Virus record (IMG/VR): IMGVR_UViG_3300027985_000980
Coordinates: 1-22,593 of that record
Origin: a virus
Direction: 5' to 3' (one strand)
Length of the DNA stretch: 22,593 nt
Part shown: piece by piece, positions 1-6,926 of the stretch
How positions within the stretch are numbered: the stretch's first letter is position 1
Layout: each line of letters starts with the position of its first letter
Position numbers and translations under genes: made by a program
The notes under the pieces: model-generated
Seen by the model: the letters and a program-made list of their open reading frames with translations, nothing else
Databases searched by the model: none
Told to the model about the DNA's origin: nothing

Positions 1-158
1 AACTTGACCGAATAGACGGTGTTGGTTGAGGACGCAGTCCCCGCAGCCGGATCGTAGTTAACGCTCCGGACCTTGGTATACTGGACGTCCTTAGCGAGGT
101 CGCCAACTGCCGTAAAAGCACTACGCGCAGCGGCACGAATAGTATCAGCAAGTCCCAT
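1..158 (-). CDS. Probable neck/head-closure protein, truncated by window edge
   Basis: An open frame begins at ATG 158-156 and runs off the left edge of the window, giving the first 52 residues, which start MGLADTIRAAARSAF. It lies 3 bases after the stop of the head-tail connector gene, and an AGGGG ribosome-binding sequence sits inside the end of that gene. The Ala-rich amphipathic N-terminus followed by a Tyr/Thr-rich beta-type stretch resembles small head-closure or neck proteins that follow DnaT-like connectors in siphovirus and podovirus head modules. That role is inferred mostly from position, because the rest of the protein is not visible. Confidence 0.6.
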   Translation of the reverse strand, partial: MGLADTIRAAARSAFTAVGDLAKDVQYTKVRSVNYDPAAGTASSTNTVYSVK

Positions 159-161
159 CGC

Positions 162-668
162 CTAACCCCTCAGCAGCGAGATAGTCGAGTTGCGCTGGTT
201 GAGCGCGCCGTACTTCTCGACCATCTTCTTGATGATGTCAGGGATGATCTGTTGTCGGTCTCGCTTGTCGAAGTCCAAGGCGACGGGGCCGACTTTGAGA
301 GCGCTGATTCCCAAGGTATCGCTCTCGGCTGTGCGGTCCGAAGACAATAAGAACCGCGAGAACTCAGCGGTGGCCCGGATCAGGAACGTCGGAATAGCAT
401 CCGTTGCCAGCAAGTTGCCGTCCCGATCGTAGACTCCTTCACGGGGCCACCGCAGAGCCTGGGTTGACGCTAACTTCGCACCCTTCCAATCGACCAAGTC
501 ATCGAGCAACCGGGTCGCCGTCTTAAGAGCCGCTTCCTTCTGCGGCGTTGTTGCGGCGGTCCACACCGAAGACCAGAGGTGCGCGTCGGAACCGTAATAG
601 GCGTCCGCTTCGGCCTCGGAACAGTAAGAGTCTGCGGACGCCCCTCCAACGGTGTTGTCCAAGGCCAT
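162..668 (-). CDS. Head-tail connector protein (DnaT-like family)
   Basis: This 168-residue protein matches the pattern of the phage family usually labelled DnaT-like ssDNA-binding protein, which in structural modules acts as a head-tail connector or adaptor. Visible features are an N-terminal ADSYCSEAEADAYYG segment, a helical KEAALKTATRLLDD stretch, then WKG, QALRWPREGVYDRDG and IPTFLIRATAEFSRF, in the order seen in that family. Despite the family name there is no evidence here for a role in DNA replication; the neighbours (capsid on one side, neck-like gene on the other) support a virion role. A GAGGAG ribosome-binding site lies in the end of the preceding gene, about 7 bases before ATG 668. 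Confidence 0.85.
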   Translation of the reverse strand: MALDNTVGGASADSYCSEAEADAYYGSDAHLWSSVWTAATTPQKEAALKTATRLLDDLVDWKGAKLASTQALRWPREGVYDRDGNLLATDAIPTFLIRATAEFSRFLLSSDRTAESDTLGISALKVGPVALDFDKRDRQQIIPDIIKKMVEKYGALNQRNSTISLLRG

Positions 669-671
669 CTG

Positions 672-1628
672 TTACTCCTCTTTCTGCGCTTTCTTGCCGC
701 GCTTGGAAGTGGTCGTGGGAGCCCCGTCCGAATCCTCGGTGTCGGGGTCGCTAGGCGTGAAGCCCGCGACTTCGGTCAGGAGGTGCTGGAGCGGGAAGCC
801 GGCCTTCATCTCGGCGTAGGACCACTGGGAATACGCGAGCTCGTTGGCCCACTGCTGTCTGTCCGGGCGGTCCGGGTTCTGAATCGTCGCCAGGTCTTTG
901 TTCGCGACCGGCGATGCCATGGATTCGTCCAGTACAAAGACCGGAACGCCGCGAATCACGGCTTCCACGGCGGAGTTCGACGAGTGCACTACAACAGCGT
1001 GCGCGTTTTCAAGGTCTTCGTGGAGCGGGTCCGTAGAAACCGCACAGCCTTCGAACTCCTCCGCCTCGAAGTACGCCTCGGGGTGCGGTCGGAACACGAT
1101 CTGTCGATCGGTGTAGCCCCGGATCATCGAGATGGTCTGCCTCGCCCAAGTGTAGGGGTTCATCCCCTTGAGATTGGCATCGCCGGGCACTTGACCGCAA
1201 ACGAGGATGTAGGCGTCTTCGACTTGCTCCTTCCAGGGCTGAAGCTCGACGCGGAGATCGTTCCAACGGTCCCTTGGTGCGCCCTTCGCTTTGAAGTTGC
1301 AAAGCTTCTCATCCTGGAAGAGGCCGATGGACCAATAGCTGTTGAGGCCCGTGCCGCGACGAACATAGCCGAGCTCTACTACGATCGGCTTGCCTTCGTG
1401 CTTGAGCTGGTCCCTCACAACCTCCAACGTCCGCGTGGTGACGCCGAAGACAATCGCCGCGTCGGCCTTCATGTAGCAATCGGCTTTGTAGACGCTCGGG
1501 TTCTGAACGATTGTCCGCATCCCCAACTTCGCGGCTCCCTCTTTGAGGGCTTCCTTGATGAGCTCCCTCACGGGCTCCGCACCGTGATCGTAGATGAGAA
1601 GGACGCCTTGCTCCGTCTTGTTCTTCAT
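672..1628 (-). CDS. Glycosyltransferase-like protein (GT-B / capsule Kdo-transferase type)
   Basis: This 318-residue protein has no place in a standard capsid assembly line. Residues 179-183 read FRPHP, and residues 215-232 carry HSSNSAVEAVIRGVPVFV. An Arg-Pro-His-Pro motif followed by a Ser-rich nucleotide-sugar site and a Glu-Ala-x-x-x-Gly-x-Pro-Val turn is typical of the C-terminal lobe of GT-B glycosyltransferases, especially KpsC/KpsS-like capsular polysaccharide enzymes. A later W-x-x-x-LAYSQWS segment (residues 260-270) also fits. The N-terminal lobe is less recognisable. The C-terminal tail is acidic then Lys-rich. The gene lies between major capsid and connector genes, behind a hairpin terminator, so its expression may differ from that of the capsid gene. 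The start ATG 1628 has a GGAGG site about 8 bases upstream. Substrate unknown: virion protein, host surface sugar or modified base are all possible. Confidence 0.6.
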   Translation of the reverse strand: MKNKTEQGVLLIYDHGAEPVRELIKEALKEGAAKLGMRTIVQNPSVYKADCYMKADAAIVFGVTTRTLEVVRDQLKHEGKPIVVELGYVRRGTGLNSYWSIGLFQDEKLCNFKAKGAPRDRWNDLRVELQPWKEQVEDAYILVCGQVPGDANLKGMNPYTWARQTISMIRGYTDRQIVFRPHPEAYFEAEEFEGCAVSTDPLHEDLENAHAVVVHSSNSAVEAVIRGVPVFVLDESMASPVANKDLATIQNPDRPDRQQWANELAYSQWSYAEMKAGFPLQHLLTEVAGFTPSDPDTEDSDGAPTTTSKRGKKAQKEE

Positions 1629-1650
1629 GTTGTAGCCTCCGGCTGTTAGA

Positions 1651-1684
1651 TGGAAAAGGAAAGAGGGGAGCCCCGCTCCCCTCT
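1651..1684 (-). terminator. Rho-independent terminator after the major capsid gene
   Basis: On the minus strand a perfect 9-bp GC-rich stem is formed by 1684-1676 and 1670-1662 with a 5-base loop (3 bases if one more pair forms), followed at once by a T-rich tail read from 1661 to 1651. It lies 22 bases after the capsid stop codon and ends 34 bases before the start of the glycosyltransferase-like gene. Terminators after the highly expressed capsid gene are common in tailed phages. It may be partial, allowing some read-through to the downstream head genes. Confidence 0.85.
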
Positions 1685-1706
1685 CTCAACGGTTGACCTG
1701 CTTGTA

Positions 1707-2690
1707 CTACTGGACCTTGACGCAGAAGCCGCCCAGCGACTTCACGTCGGCGAAGACCTGGTCCCAGTTGGTACCGGTGCCGATCGTCGCGTCGTTCGGG
1801 TTGGCTCCGCCGTTCGCCACGTCCCACTCGAAACCCTTGAGCTGGACGTTGAAAGCGTATTCGCCCTGGATCCGGCCGACCAAGTTCTCGAGACCGGTCA
1901 CCAGCTGGCTCTCCAAGTCTCGGGTCTCGGACTCGATGCACTCGCCGGCTCCGGAAGTCAGGCCCAACACGTTGTAAGTGTCGGTCGCGGAACCGTTGAG
2001 ATCCCAAAGCGCGGTCGCGTCGGTCACGACAACCGGCTTCCCGAAGCTAGCAACGGTGCCCGCGTAAACGGTCGCACCCGCCACTTCGAAGAGTTTGTCG
2101 GCCAGCTGCTGCTTCATCAGGTCGAAGTACGGCTTGGAGTGCATGACCCAACACACCAGCCGGGAGGCCTGGTCTCCCAACTTCGCCATCCCGGAAACGA
2201 GATGAGTGTGGGTCAAGGTCGGGGTGCTCTGTCCGGTCGCGTCGTAGTTCAACGTCGCGACGTTCTTGATCGCCCCGGTGATCGCGGTGATCGAAGTGTT
2301 GACCATGTCCAACATCACCGCCTTCGCAATTTGCCTTCCGAGCCGGAGGGACATCGTGCTCCAATCGGAGCCGACCTTCCTCCAGGCGTCCAGAGTCTGA
2401 GCGACCGGCCCGATCTTGCGATTGACCTTGACGCCCTTCTCCTCGTCCATCGTCACCGGCAAGTCGGTAGCCGCAGCAACCGACGCGGTGTCGCGCCGGG
2501 TGACGAGGTTTCCGATCAAGTCGATGAACGCTTCGGCGTTGTAGTCGCCCTTGAGGCCCTCGGTCCGAAGAACCAAGGCCCCGTTCGAGGAAGCGTTGAA
2601 GACTTCCGCGTTCTGTTGGAGCTCCTCGACGTAGCCGCCGAAGAATTCTTCGTTGTAGACGACGAAGTTGCCAGCGGTTCCAGGTGCCAT
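1707..2690 (-). CDS. Major capsid protein (gp13-like family)
   Basis: This 327-residue protein matches the phage major capsid family called gp13-like. It is an HK97-fold shell protein that forms the procapsid with the scaffold encoded just upstream. Visible family features are the N-terminal NFVVYNEEFFGGYVEEL segment, the central DWSTMSLRLGRQIAKA helix, the WVMHSKPYFDL strand-turn, and the DATALWDLNG and CIESETRDLESQ segments towards the C-terminus. There is no long N-terminal delta domain. An AAGGAG site lies 8 bases before ATG 2690. A perfect palindrome lies 36 bases upstream and a terminator lies just downstream, which fits separately controlled, high expression. Confidence 0.9.
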   Translation of the reverse strand: MAPGTAGNFVVYNEEFFGGYVEELQQNAEVFNASSNGALVLRTEGLKGDYNAEAFIDLIGNLVTRRDTASVAAATDLPVTMDEEKGVKVNRKIGPVAQTLDAWRKVGSDWSTMSLRLGRQIAKAVMLDMVNTSITAITGAIKNVATLNYDATGQSTPTLTHTHLVSGMAKLGDQASRLVCWVMHSKPYFDLMKQQLADKLFEVAGATVYAGTVASFGKPVVVTDATALWDLNGSATDTYNVLGLTSGAGECIESETRDLESQLVTGLENLVGRIQGEYAFNVQLKGFEWDVANGGANPNDATIGTGTNWDQVFADVKSLGGFCVKVQ

Positions 2691-2725
2691 CCTTTACTCC
2701 TTCTTGAGGTTGTGAGCAACGCCTT

Positions 2726-2739
2726 GAGTAGCGCTACTC
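2726..2739. repeat. Perfect 14-bp palindrome upstream of the capsid gene
   Basis: The sequence GAGTAGCGCTACTC is its own reverse complement. It overlaps the scaffold stop codon (2734-2736) and ends 36 bases before the capsid start. In RNA it would fold as a 5-bp stem with a GCGC loop. No T-run follows, so it is not a terminator; an mRNA processing or stability hairpin, or a protein-binding site, is more likely. Confidence 0.6.
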
Positions 2740-3504
2740 TCTTGGGAGTTCCTGATACTTCTGTCTGCCGTGTTCTCTGATGTAAGCGGCGATCTCCTTG
2801 TCGGTCTTAAGGTCCTTCTTGGTGCGGATGGTGCCAGCTCCCTTACTGCGGTCTCCCCCTCCACCGCCTCCTCCTTCAGAAGGCGGATACCAGTGGGGCT
2901 TGGAAGAGTCGGCAATTGACTTGACCCATTCGGCCGGAGTGAGCGGGGTCTTGCCGTCCTTGCCATACTTAAGCCCGTCACCGTCTTTGATTACGGCGAC
3001 CCCATCCTGGAGGGAGAAGACTTGCTTACCGTGAAGGACGACGTCATCGATGGCTTCCTTCCGAACTCCTACTGCAACGGCTGCGTCGGCCAAGGCCTTG
3101 TCAACGACGATCGCCGAAAGCCGCGTTGAGAGAGTTCCGTTCTCACCCTTGAGGGTTTCGATCTGAGTCTCGAAGTCCGCTTTCATGGCCGAGACCCGCC
3201 GAGTCACGACCTCTTCGATCTCCCCGGCCTCAAGAAGCTTCCCCTCTTCGAGCTTCCCGAGTTTGTCCATCGCCTCCTTGTACTTCACCGGGTCCACGCC
3301 CTTGAACTTCGCGGCTTCTTTGAGGAGCTCGATGTTCTTGTCGCGGAACTCCTTCAGCTTCTTCTTGGCTTCGTCAGCTTCGGACGCGGAAACGAGCCCT
3401 TCGATCTTGCCCTTGAAGTTGAACTTGCCATCGACCTCCTCATACAACGAGAAGGCTCCCTCCGGGATGTCTTCCTTCTTGGCGTACGACAGTTTCAGAT
3501 CCAT
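2734..3504 (-). CDS. Capsid scaffold protein
   Basis: This 256-residue, highly charged protein lies directly before the major capsid gene, the usual place for a scaffold that guides procapsid assembly and then leaves the shell. Residues 42-130 are Lys/Glu-rich and mostly helical (ADEAKKKLKEFRDKNIELLKEA and following), typical of phage scaffolds. Residues 211-217 form a run of seven glycines that separates the helical body from a basic C-terminal segment (residues 218-256), probably the capsid-binding part. The start ATG 3504 is preceded by GGAGG, itself inside a small hairpin (GACC, loop GGA, GGTC). No protease domain is fused to it. Confidence 0.8.
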   Translation of the reverse strand: MDLKLSYAKKEDIPEGAFSLYEEVDGKFNFKGKIEGLVSASEADEAKKKLKEFRDKNIELLKEAAKFKGVDPVKYKEAMDKLGKLEEGKLLEAGEIEEVVTRRVSAMKADFETQIETLKGENGTLSTRLSAIVVDKALADAAVAVGVRKEAIDDVVLHGKQVFSLQDGVAVIKDGDGLKYGKDGKTPLTPAEWVKSIADSSKPHWYPPSEGGGGGGGDRSKGAGTIRTKKDLKTDKEIAAYIREHGRQKYQELPRE

Positions 3505-3696
3505 GCTGTGACCTCCGGTCGTTTGCGGTTGGTCGCCTCCGGCGACGTTTACTGCTAGAAAACCCTGCCAGACCCTCGCCCTGCTAGCGTTTCCACCTCC
3601 TTTCGATCCTCGCGAGCGAGAAGGCCCCTAGAAAGCGATTCCTGCCCGCCCTGTGCGGTGGGCCGGAAAGGGGTCCAAACGCTCAAATTCGCCTAC
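3505..3696 (-). promoter_or_regulatory. 192-base leader before the scaffold gene
   Basis: This is the longest gap inside the head module and contains no ATG on the minus strand. It holds three GGAGG-type sequences: one in AAAGGAGGTG at about 3595-3604 and one in a perfect 6-bp hairpin at 3532-3546 (GTCGCC, loop GGA, GGCGAC), neither followed by a usable start, and the real scaffold site at about 3513-3517. An imperfect GC-rich hairpin lies around 3643-3663 without a T-tail, and CTCGCGAG at 3609-3616 is a perfect palindrome. I see no convincing sigma-70 promoter. A regulatory 5' leader for the scaffold-capsid transcript is the best guess. Confidence 0.4.
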
Positions 3697-3948
3697 CTAG
3701 CGCTCTTCGACGTCGAAACCGTGGAGCCCTAGGATCCGCTCCCACGGCCCGCGTCCCTCGGCCTCGACGCGCTCCACGATCTTGCCTTCGAACTCGGGGT
3801 CGTCCCCTGGCGGTGGCCCGAGGTTGACGGGGGTATTCTCGGCCATCTCCTCCAAGAGCGTCCGAAGCTGCGCATCCTTGCACTCAACAATCGTCTGGAT
3901 GTCGCGAAGCTGCGCTACAACCTTGCCGCCTTTCAGCACCTCAATCAT
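3697..3948 (-). CDS. Small hypothetical head-module protein
   Basis: This 83-residue acidic protein is not one I recognise. It begins MIEVLKGGKVVAQLRDIQT, has a helical middle (residues 23-38) and a Pro/Gly-rich segment (residues 44-50), and ends in a Glu-rich tail. The start overlaps the end of the MuF-like gene by 8 bases, so the two are probably translationally coupled, with GGAG upstream in the end of that gene. The position between the MuF protein and the scaffold suggests a minor head or assembly role, but nothing in the sequence shows it. Confidence 0.7.
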   Translation of the reverse strand: MIEVLKGGKVVAQLRDIQTIVECKDAQLRTLLEEMAENTPVNLGPPPGDDPEFEGKIVERVEAEGRGPWERILGLHGFDVEER

Positions 3949-6505
3949 TGAAGTACGCTCCCGTCAGCATCTCGTGGACCCACTTGTACGTCAATGGCCA
4001 ATCCCGTTCTAGTTTGTCCTTGGCTGAGCCGCCCCTCGTGTACTGACAGATTGACTCGGCCCACCATTCGTTGCTCGAATAAAGGCAGTAAGCCCGTCCT
4101 TCTGGAAGAGAACGGAGGAACGCTGGGTCTTGTAACTTCGATCCCGCCTTGTACCCCTCGTAGGACCAGTCCGGCTTCTTCCAACCGGTCTTCTTTTCGA
4201 AGATGGCCCTGCACTTTTTGAACTCCTCCATTGCTTTGATCTTCTCATTGCGGGCTTTCTGCTTGTCGAACCAGGCCGAGTGGACATCCCCGGTCTTCGG
4301 TGAAACGATCTTTACCTCCTTGTAGCGGTCGCGTCCTCCTTGAGCGAAAAGATACTCAACGGAGTGTCCCCATTCATGAAAGAGAACATCGTTCGCCGAG
4401 GCCCACTTTGAAGTGAAAACGATCTCTTTGTTCTGGATGTTGTAGTGGGCTGCGGCCCAATCTATGACTTCTTGTCCGCGCTCCATCCGGATTGTCAGTT
4501 CGTCGTTGACCCCAAGGATGAGCCGCGAGTCAAGCTTCAACTCGTTGCATCGAAGTGCCATCTTCCGAATGTTGTCGTCGAGCCGGACTGTTGGATCTCC
4601 ACCTTTCTTGGCTGCGGAACTCAAGCTATCGTAAAGTGCGGCCGAACTCAAGTTCATCCGTTTAATCTGACTGACCGGCTGGGATCGGTCGATATACTTC
4701 CAGGCCTCAGGGATGATTCTCTCGTAACCGGTCAGCCCTTCGTTCTGCAGCCAGCTACCAATACGAGTCTCCGGTAGGAAGGCCAGTTTCTTCGTTGAGA
4801 TGCCATTCGCCAAGGCCCACATCCGGTCAATTGTCTCCGGGTGGATCCGCTCCATCTCTTTGAGTTGCTCAACGGTGGGCATGAAAGTCGCGTACTTGTT
4901 CCCCTTGTTGGCCTTCATGTAGTAGTCTTGGATCCCCTTGATCTTCTCTTCGGAGCTCAACGTGGCAGCTTTTTTGAGCGCGTCAAGCACGCCCTTCCGA
5001 TCGCGTCCTTTCCCGATCGTCTCCAAGGCGCTTACCCATCCGTTCTCCGGATCAACCCGGTTCGGCATTTGGATCGTTTTGCCAATTGGGATGAACTTGG
5101 TCCGGATGGTGTTGTCTGTGAACTGTTTGAGCGCAGCCTCCCGCAGCTCCTTGAGGTCGGTGCCGCTATAAGTAGAAACGTTCTCAAGCCAGTCAAGCGC
5201 CCCCTGCCCTCCGTAAGTCTGGAACTCTTCTCGGAGCGCTTCCATCAATCCTTTCGGCTGCGAGATCTGCAAGATCGCAGCGATGGCGTTCATCTTGGCC
5301 GAGTCGTCCAGCTTCCTCAGTTCTTCGAAGTCAACCTTGGAGGTTGTCTTCTTGGCAGCGGGCTCCCCCTTCTTGGGTGCGACCCGGCCTGGCAATGTTC
5401 CTTTGTCCACGGCCTCTTGCAGCTTCTGGAGGGAGATGGGACGCCCGGACTGATCCACCAAGTCTCTTAGTGTGATCTTGCCTTCTCTCCAAAGCTGCGC
5501 TTTGCCTTTGCCGAGAATCCGGTCCTGCTCTTTCGGGCTCCGCTGCTTGAGCCACTGCTCATAGGTCAGGTTCGTGGGGGCTTGCCCGTTCATCGTTGCG
5601 CGGGTGCCCTCCGGGATCTTCTCTTTGATCTTCCCGTTGGTGATCTTGTCCCACGAGTACAATACCGGTACCAACGCAGTGCGGCAGTTCCAATGCCAAG
5701 GCGGAGGCCCTGGGAAGTCTTCTTGGACCGGGCTCTCCTTCGTGGCCTTCCCGGTCTCCAAGTCCCAGATCGCGCCGGAGCGCCCTATGCAAAGGTCGGT
5801 CGTGCGCAAGTCGAAAGTAACAACGGCCTCCACACCGGAGATGATGTCGCTATTCGCCTTGTAGGCCTCCATGCGGCTTTCGTTCTGTACGGCCTGGCTC
5901 GAAGTCCGCACCAAGGCTTCAGCCTCGCGCCTGGACTTAGACATGATCCCGTTCTGATACCCGGCCTCTCTTGTTCCTCGAATCCGCTTGGTCAGGTCGC
6001 CCAAGTTCTCGCCTTGGGCCATGCCCTTCGCCATCTCTTGCTTGAAACGCTCTTGGAGGTTGCCGGCTTGCTTAGCCCACCAGTCTTTGATGGGGGCTCC
6101 TTCGATGAGCGTGTTCTTTGCCAACTGCGCAGCGGTGGAAGCCGGCATAGCAACCGTCGTCACATCCGCGAGTAGCGCGACGTCAATGGCGTTGCCGACT
6201 GCCCGATCCTCCAAAAGGGCGAGACCCTTGAACGCTGCTTGAGTCTCCTTGTTGATTGCGGCGTAAGTCCTTCGGATGTTCTCTCGCGTTTGCTCCAACA
6301 GCTTGAGCATCCGGATCTTGCGGTATGAGACTGCCGAGACCGCGGTCGGATCCATCTTAGCTAAAGTTGCGACGAGCTCGTCTTCCAACTCTTTCAAGTT
6401 GGCGAGGATTTTCTTCTGCACGCCCGCTTCGTAGCGGTGCACGTTGATGGAGTGCCGCGTCAAGTAGTCGAACGCTCGATCGGCGGGGACGCGCTGCTTA
6501 GGCAT
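3941..6505 (-). CDS. Mu gpF-like minor head protein fused to a zinc metallopeptidase domain
   Basis: I choose the ATG at 6505, giving 854 residues. It has GGAAGG about 9 bases upstream and overlaps the previous stop by 8 bases; a longer version would need a TTG start at 6547. Residues about 196-286 carry the Mu gpF-like head domain: ALVRTSSQAVQNESR, then TFDLRTTDLC and PPWHWNCRT (gpF-type Trp-His-x-Asn-Cys-Arg signature). This family joins portal and capsid and may enter the cell with DNA. A Lys/Pro-rich linker near 375-390 leads to a long extra region. Its end holds HEWGH at residues 710-714, a zincin HExxH motif, followed about 100 residues later by NEWWAES (Glu813, Glu817), a likely source of the third zinc ligand. 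Ordinary gpF-like proteins lack this domain. Possible roles are head maturation protease or an injected effector, as in MuF polymorphic toxins. Confidence 0.85.
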   Translation of the reverse strand: MPKQRVPADRAFDYLTRHSINVHRYEAGVQKKILANLKELEDELVATLAKMDPTAVSAVSYRKIRMLKLLEQTRENIRRTYAAINKETQAAFKGLALLEDRAVGNAIDVALLADVTTVAMPASTAAQLAKNTLIEGAPIKDWWAKQAGNLQERFKQEMAKGMAQGENLGDLTKRIRGTREAGYQNGIMSKSRREAEALVRTSSQAVQNESRMEAYKANSDIISGVEAVVTFDLRTTDLCIGRSGAIWDLETGKATKESPVQEDFPGPPPWHWNCRTALVPVLYSWDKITNGKIKEKIPEGTRATMNGQAPTNLTYEQWLKQRSPKEQDRILGKGKAQLWREGKITLRDLVDQSGRPISLQKLQEAVDKGTLPGRVAPKKGEPAAKKTTSKVDFEELRKLDDSAKMNAIAAILQISQPKGLMEALREEFQTYGGQGALDWLENVSTYSGTDLKELREAALKQFTDNTIRTKFIPIGKTIQMPNRVDPENGWVSALETIGKGRDRKGVLDALKKAATLSSEEKIKGIQDYYMKANKGNKYATFMPTVEQLKEMERIHPETIDRMWALANGISTKKLAFLPETRIGSWLQNEGLTGYERIIPEAWKYIDRSQPVSQIKRMNLSSAALYDSLSSAAKKGGDPTVRLDDNIRKMALRCNELKLDSRLILGVNDELTIRMERGQEVIDWAAAHYNIQNKEIVFTSKWASANDVLFHEWGHSVEYLFAQGGRDRYKEVKIVSPKTGDVHSAWFDKQKARNEKIKAMEEFKKCRAIFEKKTGWKKPDWSYEGYKAGSKLQDPAFLRSLPEGRAYCLYSSNEWWAESICQYTRGGSAKDKLERDWPLTYKWVHEMLTGAYFND

Positions 6506-6923
6506 CGGCAACAACCTTCCAGGCTTCAATGAGTTGGTAGCGTTCAAGCACCCTATAGGGCTCCGCCACCAAGCGACTGGTCTCGATTACTTCTCCGTGG
6601 TTGCCGTCCCAAACGACCCAGTGTAGTTTCTCGGGGTAGACCTTGGCTTGAATTGCCAGCAACGCATGCCAACATTCCCGGACTGCATCATGGGTCGCGT
6701 CAATTCTTTCGAGTCTGATCTTGCGCCGGACTAAGTACTCCCGCGCTTGTTCGAGTGCAATGGGCCGACCTTCGTAGTGGATCTCTTGGAAAACCTGCTG
6801 GGGCCTTTCCCCGGTTAAGATCGCACAGCAATAGACGAGGCAGCTGAAGTCATCGTGTTGTTTGCGCGGTCGGAAGCCTACCATTCGCTCCAAGGTTGGT
6901 TGAGTGGGCCGACTCTTGACCAT
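6498..6923 (-). CDS. C39/papain-like cysteine peptidase candidate
   Basis: This 141-residue protein has the layout of a C39-like peptidase domain. Residues 24-35 read DDFSCLVYCCAI, with Cys28 at the start of a hydrophobic helix where the nucleophile of this fold sits, followed by a GRPIALEQAREYL helix and then LHWVVWDGN (His101) where the catalytic His sits. The third position, usually Asp-Pro shortly after the His strand, reads VIETS here, so the triad may be altered. It lies 3 bases after the portal gene and overlaps the MuF gene by 8 bases, so it belongs to the head operon. It could be an assembly protease, or a catalytically changed papain-fold protein used structurally. Confidence 0.55.
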   Translation of the reverse strand: MVKSRPTQPTLERMVGFRPRKQHDDFSCLVYCCAILTGERPQQVFQEIHYEGRPIALEQAREYLVRRKIRLERIDATHDAVRECWHALLAIQAKVYPEKLHWVVWDGNHGEVIETSRLVAEPYRVLERYQLIEAWKVVADA

Positions 6924-6926
6924 GGG

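Noticed and set aside
579-2780. Two long plus-strand open frames (579-1649 and 1650-2780)
   Set aside because: They lie antisense to the connector, glycosyltransferase-like and capsid genes, have no ribosome-binding site or recognisable domain, and are expected in GC-rich DNA opposite well-supported genes.
3641-3690. Terminator in the gap before the scaffold
   Set aside because: The GC-rich stem has a mismatch on the minus strand and no T-run follows it.
4841-6175. Plus-strand open frames opposite the MuF gene
   Set aside because: Antisense shadows of a strongly supported coding sequence; no start signals or family patterns.
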